Shown: positions 56,720 to 64,000 of the stretch, one piece after another | Layout: each line of letters opens with the position of its first letter | Position numbering within the stretch: position 1 is the first letter of the stretch | Assembly: GCA_933228895.1 (NCBI GenBank) | Contig: OW121853.1 | Span: 77,236,645 to 77,300,644 of the forward strand | Direction: 5' to 3' | Length of the DNA: 64,000 nt | Origin: Platycnemis pennipes | Lineage: Eukaryota; Arthropoda; Insecta; Odonata; Platycnemididae | Position numbers and translations under genes: made by a program | Notes under the pieces: generated by a model | Database searches by the model: none | The model's input: the letters and a program-made list of their open reading frames with translations, nothing else | What the model was told of the DNA's origin: nothing

Positions 56720-57200
56720 AAACGTATCCATTTACCGTATCGATTTCCCATCGAAAAGAAGAACAGTGCGAATCTCGCGTCCTCCGAATTTACGGAGAGC
56801 CTGCTCTCCGTCAACGATTCCATGATCTTGGGGGGGTGTATGAGTTTCGTTCCGTCGAGTAATAATCCCGAACGCTCATTCCGTAACGAAATCATTCCAC
56901 TCGGAAATTTGGCGCGCTTGAAATTTTCAAGCCGTCGATCGATTTCGAGTGTTGCTATCCGTTTCTATTTAGAACGATAGTCGTGGCAACGTTGTCAATT
57001 CGGACCCCCCCTTCCCACTATATTAAACAACTCACATCATTCCGATATAACATACCGGGTCAGGCGCGTTCACAGGGTCAAGCGGGCGGCCGCGCACTCC
57101 TGCCTCAACCGTGGTAGACCTCCGTCTTGTCCCTGCATCCGTTTGGGACTGGGCGTTCGGAACGAAACGAGCTTCGGCCACCTATTTCCTCTGCTCCCCC
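56720..57200. other. CpG-rich patch without recognisable gene
   Basis: Frequent CpG (CTCGCGTCCTCCG, GCGGGCGGCCGCGC near 57082-57095) and short open frames on both strands, none with a recognised motif. Could be a young transposon or a promoter. Confidence 0.3.
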
Positions 57201-57229
57201 CAAGAGGACGGATTCACTTATCGTAGCCA

Positions 57230-58200
57230 TTAATTAGTCGTTTACTTTTTTCCGCTTAAGATAACGTAAGTATCTGAAATCTCACCCGGAAAAATATACA
57301 TTTGCTGCTCTCAAGTGACCTCCCCACAATTTACCCCCTAAATATCCAAATTGACTTATCATTCACTGTCCAAACCCTTGGAGTTTGTCTAAGTAGCACA
57401 TTAGCGAGCAAGTAATTTTCGTCTCAAACAGAACTCCATACACAACACAACTCCATATAAGAAATATTTCAGGCACCTGAACCCAATAACCTTATTTAGT
57501 ATTTCCATACCTTCCATAAGATTATCGCACATTTTGATCACTGTTTAGTTACTTGCTCTGATGCAAACAAAGAGCTAAGCATTCAATTACAAAGACTCCA
57601 AAATTCCTGTTTACGATTTATCTTTATTACCCATTCTGTCGAACATGTAACTCCCTACTCCATAACGTAAAATTGGCTTGAACTGGAACAGAGATGAAAT
57701 ATTCAAAAGGACTTAATATTATTTAATGAATTGAATTCTTCCTGATGTTTGATTAGAGTAAATTGAATACCCATCTGTTATTATGATTATTATACAATAT
57801 AGGTATATGTTTTTGTTTTCATTTACCACAGTTTGAGTCATTTTCTTTTTATGTATTTTATTAATTGCCCCACAATGGCATGTATTTTGAATTATGTCCT
57901 AGGAGACTTTTTTCCTGGAACAATAAAGTTTCTTCCAAAAAAAAGAAAAAAATTCTATTACTAAGCTACTCCCACATGCGACTATCTACTTGGAATTTCT
58001 TTCAAGTCAGCAGTAATATTTGAGGGAGGTGACGGGCCACGGTTTTGGCTCAGGAGAGTAACGGGAATGCATGTGCAATGAGAAGTAATGAGAAAGTTAA
58101 GAGAAATATATAATGAATGCATTAACGAAATTAATCTTTGTTTTGTAGCACTGATATGCCATTAAATAGAGTAGACTGGATAAATACTGCAGAAATTAGG
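57230..58200. other. Intergenic, no gene seen
   Basis: AT-rich DNA without long frames. The AATTATGTCC...AACAATAAAG stretch near 57890-57930 followed by an A-rich run at 57939 resembles a decayed retrotransposon 3' tail. Confidence 0.35.
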
Positions 58201-58206
58201 CATATA

Positions 58207-58330
58207 CAGTTGAGCACCCTTAATCCGGGAACCACTAATCCGGAAGCACCTATAATCCGGTAATTTTGCCATGACCAACTATCTGGTACTTAGTGGAAAA
58301 TGCCGAAACATATTTAACCGGAACATTGCT
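58207..58330. mobile_element. Pogo/Tigger-like left end
   Basis: CAGTTGAGCACCCTTAATCC preceded by TA, with two further AATCCGG repeats, as in pogo-type ends. No right end or transposase was found. Confidence 0.45.
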
Positions 58331-59459
58331 TTATAACCTGCCGAGATATTATTCTTATATTAATACCGAGATACCATTCTGAACGTTAATTTTCCCATTT
58401 CGAGAATCAGAATAATTTAAACATATTAATTTCTGGTATGTATTAGACGAATCTTATTAGAGACCTTTAACTAGTGATAAAATTATTCCTTTATGGAATA
58501 TTTCCCAAATGGCTGATTTAAATCAAACATTTTCAGATGCTTCTTCAAAAGTTACAAAAAGTAACTCAATTAATATTGATGGAGTTTGGAAAGGTATCAA
58601 CTGACTTGATATCGATGCAATTGCAAGAAAATAGTGATTTCGACATTCAAAAATGGCAGAAATTCTCTATTTTTTAACACTATCATCAACTTTAAATGAC
58701 AACTTTGGTGCCCATGAACAACTTTTATCCTGAATATTCATTTCATAATACATGGATACATGGGGTGTGGAAAAGATTCAATTGTATTGATGTAAACACA
58801 AGACAAAAGCAACTTTGACATGGAATATGGCAGTCAAGAATGTGATGGCATTGAACATGAAAAGCATGGATTTTCTAGAAGAATTATGTTTTCATGAATT
58901 TCGTGGTAAAAGAAGCTTGCTTTGAAAGTGGGATGGACAATTCAGGTATGAAAAGTAAATTCTTGTCATTACAAAGCAATTATGCTGAAGAAAATTCATG
59001 AATTTGCTTTTCTTTTGATCTGGCTTCCATGTAGTACTGATTGGGTTCCTCCACAAGAATTGACGGCAATTATCTTTTTCAGGCACATCGATTCATCAAC
59101 ATACATATTGGGACATTAGGAACAAACTGATGAAGATCCAAATTATCATTCCACTATGTGATAAAGGTGAAACTGTTTCATGTTTGTTGCTGCTGAACCT
59201 CAATGTAGCGATGACTTTCGATGAAATTTAAAAGAACATCTTCTGGGAAAATATAGTTTTACTTATGAGAGATTTTTTTTAAAGTATCTTAATTGCTGAA
59301 TACCCAGACCTATTAAAAGATAGTGTTGTACAAGAAGCAAGCTTGTTTGTAAGTTTTGATTCTCATGACATGTGTTGGTCTGGCTTGATCACTGGTGAAT
59401 TCCAGTTGGAATCCACCTTGAGGTGCTAAGGAGGGTAAGGAGGTTACCATGCAAAAACA

Positions 59460-60045
59460 GGATGAAGAGGCTACAATGAGGTCGTTTACCATATTTTTTT
59501 AATTGCCAAATCTGATAGAGTTTGTCCCATATTTTTCTGTGTTTTGATCCGTCAATTATTTCTTGAGTTATAAGTGGTGAAAAACTGATGTTTTTAACCC
59601 TTTCGGAAAAGTGGGCAAGGTGCAACCTCTGATATATTCGACTTCGTCCAATCACAACTGAGCCTGCGAAGCTACTTCGTCTTATCGCAATCAGGGAGAC
59701 ACAGCTGACTCTGCCAAAGGAAGCTGTTGCGACAGGATCTGTGTGAGCAGACCTTCCGAGAACCCCCCTCCACTCCCTTCCCTTACCCTAAAAGCAGTCA
59801 AGGATGGGAGGAAAATGACATCAATGGTATCAAAGCAGCTTTTTCGGAGGGTGTCACCTTTTGCTTATTTTAATTTTTGATTTGTGAGTGAATGGTTGTA
59901 GTTACAAGATTAATTTTTTCTCTAAAATTCATTTTACGTTTCCATCTAATGATTTCGTGTACAAAATTGCCATTTCAGTTCCGAGTAAATGCCCCCATTG
60001 AGATTACATGACCACCTCCTACTAAAACGTGGCCAATGATCTGTA
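59460..60045. repeat. Dispersed repeat, copy 2 (inverted relative to 17140)
   Basis: Carries the same ordered blocks as 17140-17715 on the opposite strand, at moderate divergence. A TGAATTCCAGTTGGAATCCA piece like the 18.7-kb array lies just before it (59397), so the two repeat types may belong to one larger unit. Confidence 0.6.
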
Positions 60046-60171
60046 TTTGTTGCATTCCTTTGTTATATTGTGCATGGATTAATGAAAATCTGTAAAAAAA
60101 ACAAGTGTGGCTTATCTGTACTGTATTTCATACGGCTAAAGCTGCATAGAAATTTCTCTGCACAGTACTGG

Positions 60172-60641
60172 TAGGGTGACCAATCGTCCTGCATTTTGCA
60201 GGATGTTCTACATTTTAAGGTATTTTGTAAATGTCCCGCTCGGGATGTCATTTGTCTGCATTTGTTTCGTTTTCTATCTGAATGTATTTTCGTTTTGTCA
60301 CATGTACAAATTTTCATAATAAGGAACTGTCCTGCCATCTAGCTTCAACTAAACATAGCGTAACTGTAATCAACAGTATGATCTTTGAAAGTGCAAAGAA
60401 GCAGGTTACAGCATCTACGAAGAAGTGTTCCAGATGCATGTATGTACCTTCCGACCAGGCCCCTGAAAGCCTCACGGGAGAAAAAATAGGGAAACTGGCA
60501 ACACAATGCTATTGGAAATGTTAAACATTTTGTTGTTTTAAAATTACAGCTAAAAATGTAGCTGTCCCCAAAAATTGGGGAATGTCCCCCATTTTGGACT
60601 GTCTTATCCCTCATTCCTTCCATCAACCTTTGGTCACCCTA
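60172..60641. mobile_element. hAT-like element with TAGGGTGACC ends
   Basis: Left end TAGGGTGACCAATCGTCC, right end GGTCACCCTA, a terminus seen in many animal hAT-like elements. About 470 bp. The weak 80-codon plus-strand frame inside is probably a relic or chance. Confidence 0.6.
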
Positions 60642-61399
60642 AATATTAGCCGAAAGTTCTTTCCCACAATTATTTCATCACATCCTACAGTAAAGCTTTA
60701 CCACTAAAGTTCCACCCTAGAGTTACATCTACAGTTTTCTGTATACAGTTTATTGAAACAAAAGCTGTAGGAATTCTCTACAGTTTTTCCTACAGTTCTC
60801 TACAGTTGATTTTTTTCAAGGGAATAGAATTCAGATCCACTAATATCTGAGGGTTATGGTTAATCCAATGTATGCATTTGTGATAAAAAAAGGCTTGAAT
60901 GGAGGGAAATAATGTACATGTACAATGGTCATGAATGCAGTTCAGTAGATTTAATGAACAGTGTCTCGTGTTATTCACTTCTTAATTACATAATTAAATT
61001 TTATCATTTTACCCACTCTTTGTTTTAAACAATAAAGATATGTAAAACAATGGAAATTAGTCCCTATGTCACCTAACATTTCTATTCCTAATTTCTATTC
61101 CATTTCTTTCCTTTTGTTTGATTTTTAAATGTTTGGAGTACCAGGGGTGGGATCGCAGATCTCACTTTCGCAGTTCTGCTATCACCATCAATGACATGAA
61201 CACTTCTGGAAGCGCACTGCTCAGAATAAGTGTTCTAATAAATTGCTTCACTAACTGAGATTGATGATTTGAAAAACAGGACAAAATTTGAAGAATACGC
61301 ATACTATTTTGGCTTCCTAAGCTCAATTAAAAAGCCAATGCAACTGTGCCTGTTATTAATATCCAAGATTGAGCAGCAGATTAAAAAAAGCCATCAATG

Positions 61400-62575
61400 A
61401 ACTGCATTTGTGAAGTAATCACTTTCTCAAGGCTCACTTGGTGGCATTCCATCATAAGAAAAGGCAACTTTTGGTGGAATACAGTGATTGTGGTGGACGG
61501 TATGTCGGACATACATGCAGAAATTTTATAACGAGACAAAAGGAGCACACAAGGGATTTTAAAAATTTTAATTTTAATGGTAGCAACTTCACCAAACATC
61601 TTTTAACCCGTGGACATAAAAGTGATTTTACTATGACAACCTTCCATTTTACTAATGATAAACGAAAGCCAAATGCTTTAGAATAGCCAGAAAATTTTGA
61701 AAAACAATGCGACGGTGATAAATTCCTTGTTAACGAATGTATGTTCCCGGCCTCTTCCCCCATCCACAAAGCTTTAGCCCCCTCCTCTTTGCCCTCTTAG
61801 TCCACCTCTCCACCGCGTTCACCTCCTGTGTTCCTTTCCCTCCGCCTCTGCCGCACCTAGAGATGGGTAAATTACCGTAATTTTCAATTGAGGTAAATTA
61901 CCGTGGTAAAATACGGTAATTTTCGAAAATTACCGTAATTTTCCGGTAATTTTGAGTTTTGAGCTGAAAATCCTTATCAAACGACGGAAAACGAAATCAA
62001 ATAGCATTGAGATATAAATGCCGACGCTTATATCAAACGTATCAGAACGTTTATCTATTATAACTCATTAAAAAATTAAAAGGAAGTTGGCAGCAACACG
62101 CAATTTGCCTCTCTTTTGTCACACTATGAGAAATTTTAGTTCCGAAAACATACCTCTGCGCATGTACATTTGTTATTTTATTCTGAATTAATCATGGACA
62201 CAATGCAAACAAAATCGTTTTAGCTTCTTAATTTACAATATCACCCATTCCAATGGTTTCTTTGTGAGGAAGAAATTTTCTGAAAAAGAACTTTTCCGAA
62301 AATTACCGTTTATTACGGTAATTTTCAGGGGTGTTGGTAATTTACGAAAAATACCACGGTAGTTTACGAAAATTACCGCGGTAATTTACCGAGTTGCCCA
62401 TCTCTAGCCATACCCCCACTCACCACACATTTTCGTGTACATAAGGCTTGTGCTTCCCTCGCAATTTACCTGAAGATGATGTGAAGCCACATCGAAACCC
62501 GGGTCGAGTTTTTAAATAAATCTAGTGGTATCAGTAAAAGTTGCCTTTTCTTCCTCTTGCGTATGTGAACTAAAA
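61400..62575 (+). mobile_element. Penelope-like element 3' part with GIY-YIG endonuclease remnant
   Basis: Encodes YSDCGGRYVGHTCRNFITRQ, KEHTRDFKN, FTKHLLTRGHKS: the GIY-YIG-type nuclease at the C-terminus of Penelope-like proteins (first Y-x(5)-Y-V-G, then R and E in the helix). After the coding part comes a 549-bp hAT-like insertion, then CCTGAAGATGATGTGAAGCC and the typical region up to about 62575. A segment near 61461 reappears inverted near 62542. Confidence 0.7.
61858..62406. mobile_element. hAT-like MITE inside the Penelope-like element
   Basis: Ends TAGAGATGGGTAA and TTGCCCATCTCTA, flanked by imperfect 8-bp duplications (gccgcacc at 61850-61857, gccatacc at 62407-62414). The subterminal parts are packed with inverted GGTAATTTTC / GAAAATTACC units. 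No transposase remains. Confidence 0.7.
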
Positions 62576-62906
62576 CTAGTAGCATAAAAGATGCCTCGGG
62601 AGTACGAAGACAGAATTATTAACCTTCATATATGTCATTAAAGCAAGAAAAAGGAAAATGTTTGAATCTTCATGAATAGTAAGTCACTAGGGTGGGGTCC
62701 CACAGATGTTCGATAGATTCTCAAACAAACTATTGGTTTCATAAAGATTCCAACATGCTGTTGGGTGTTACGTGACATGAGAAAACATGATTCACATTAA
62801 TGTAGTCTTGCTGTGCTGATGAAACCTAATTGCCACCTCTTTTAATTTCAACAGGAAAACTTATCCGTAGAAACTATAGGAAAATGTAGACAAAAATTTT
62901 TCTCCT

Positions 62907-63225
62907 CAACCCTTTTACGACCTGACCATTTTAGGTTGACTGCGATAAAACTGCCAAGCACATTTCCATGAAATTCATTAGATTACAAATTTTACATTAT
63001 TTAAAGTAATTAATTTTAATTTACGAAGCATGTATTTTATCTCAATTTTGACGATATATTTCCGGTATAGGACGATGAAGAAAACATCCATGCTAAACTC
63101 TGATTTTAAGGAAAAATAGTATTAAAAATATGTACAATGATGTTATGTAAACCCACTGACATAGTGGCCCACAAGCAGTTTTTGCACAGCCAAAGATAAA
63201 GGCCCACTGGCAGTAAAAGTGTTAA
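62907..63225. mobile_element. Inverted copy of the 19.4-kb TTAA-type MITE
   Basis: Left end CAACCCTTTTACGACC, right end CCCACTGGCAGTAAAAGTGT followed by TTAA. The right 90 bases match the complement of the left end at 19381. Confidence 0.6.
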
Positions 63226-63456
63226 TATGCAAACAGTGAATAAAAAAGTAGATGCATCTTAAATGCTGATACATCTTACATGGTGGAAAATACAGTAAAT
63301 GTGGTGTAATTCCAGTTCCAAGTTTTTAAAGCCAATTAACTATGAGAACCCATGGCATTAATCAAATAGCCTGACCCAATAGTTGAAAGTACTCACCAAA
63401 TCATGTAATGCCACATATCACTTTTCTGAAAGCAGTTACCGTTCCACATTTGTTAC

Positions 63457-63544
63457 TTTCCGATATGATGAAACTTGACCTGGTTATCAGACTTTCTGTA
63501 CTGAAATCCATTTTGACCACATGGGGCCCGATTGATTAGTGAAT
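63457..63544 (-). other. Possible exon of an upstream minus-strand gene
   Basis: A good acceptor (TTTCCTTTCAG) is followed by 28 open codons in one frame, SLINRAPCGQNGFQYRKSDN then QVKFHHIGK, ending at a weak GTAACA donor. No partner exon was found in the window, and the other two frames are closed, so this is only a candidate. Confidence 0.2.
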
Positions 63545-64000
63545 CTGAAAGGAAAAGAAGACGATATAACACCCATAGCTATTATAGTCCCATAGTCCCA
63601 TAGCTACTAACTTCTTATTAAATGTAGCTCATGCATATAGCAGTAGATGTTCTCTCAAAATACCAAAATATATGAACAAGCTTAACTGCAAGGTCATTGT
63701 GTACTAACTTCTTTAAACCTTTTATCTTTCTTTCACAACTGTATATATACCATCAAATTATGCTATATTTTAAGCATATGTACAGAGTGTCCCATTGATC
63801 GTGTGCCATTTCTGACCTTTCATTTTAGACACTTCCTTTAGAGCCACATGGATGAAATTTGGTACATGGCTAGAAAAAGGTTGTAAGTTTTGTTGAGTCT
63901 AGTATTAATATTAAAATAAATATTAAAAATATGACCTTTTGACCCCATAAATACGGTCAAACCTAAAATGCAAATGTTAAAATATTCGAAGTACAAAAAA

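Overview
The window looks like nuclear DNA of an arthropod, most likely an insect. It is AT-rich, has long introns with standard GT/AG splice sites, and is crowded with decayed transposons: RTE-type and Jockey/I-type non-LTR elements, a Penelope-like element, tRNA-derived SINEs, hAT-like, piggyBac-like and Tigger-like non-autonomous elements, and a Helitron-type helicase scrap. A hemimetabolous insect such as a damselfly would fit, but I cannot prove the species. There are no bacterial operons, CRISPR arrays or rRNA genes. Most long open frames are chance frames or transposon debris; the real host genes only appear when short exons are spliced by hand.

Two host genes, both on the minus strand, can be reconstructed with consistent reading phase. 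Gene A (10218 down to 4820, running off the left side without its last exons) encodes an SGNH/GDSL-hydrolase-like protein with a block I GDS, a block II glycine and a block III GTND motif; seven exons are visible. Gene B (42678 down to 16622 or 16446) is a complete-looking twelve-exon gene for an interleukin-17-receptor-like type I membrane protein: signal peptide, cysteine-containing ectodomain, one transmembrane helix and an intracellular SEFIR domain. Its last exon holds two competing reading frames, so the C-terminus is uncertain (530 or 576 residues).

Layout: 1-4.8 kb, repeats and LINE scraps, containing no exon I can recognise although gene A should continue here; 4.8-10.2 kb, gene A; 10.2-16.4 kb, intergenic, with a GC-rich island, a SINE, an RTE scrap and the probable 3' untranslated region of gene B; 16.4-42.7 kb, gene B, whose introns carry a self-complementary CCAGCTGG-rich array, MITEs, two tail-to-tail LINE copies and an orphan plus-strand coding-like exon (21864-22044); 42.7-64 kb, mostly transposons, several nested in each other (SINE in MITE, hAT-like MITE in Penelope-like element, hAT-like MITE in RTE reverse transcriptase), plus CpG-rich patches near 48.3-48.9 and 56.7-57.2 kb.

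The biology worth following is the SEFIR receptor gene: IL-17-type receptors are well known in vertebrates, molluscs and nematodes but are not a standard part of the fly immune system, and the alternative C-terminus may be unusual. All function calls are from motif reading only; no database search was run.
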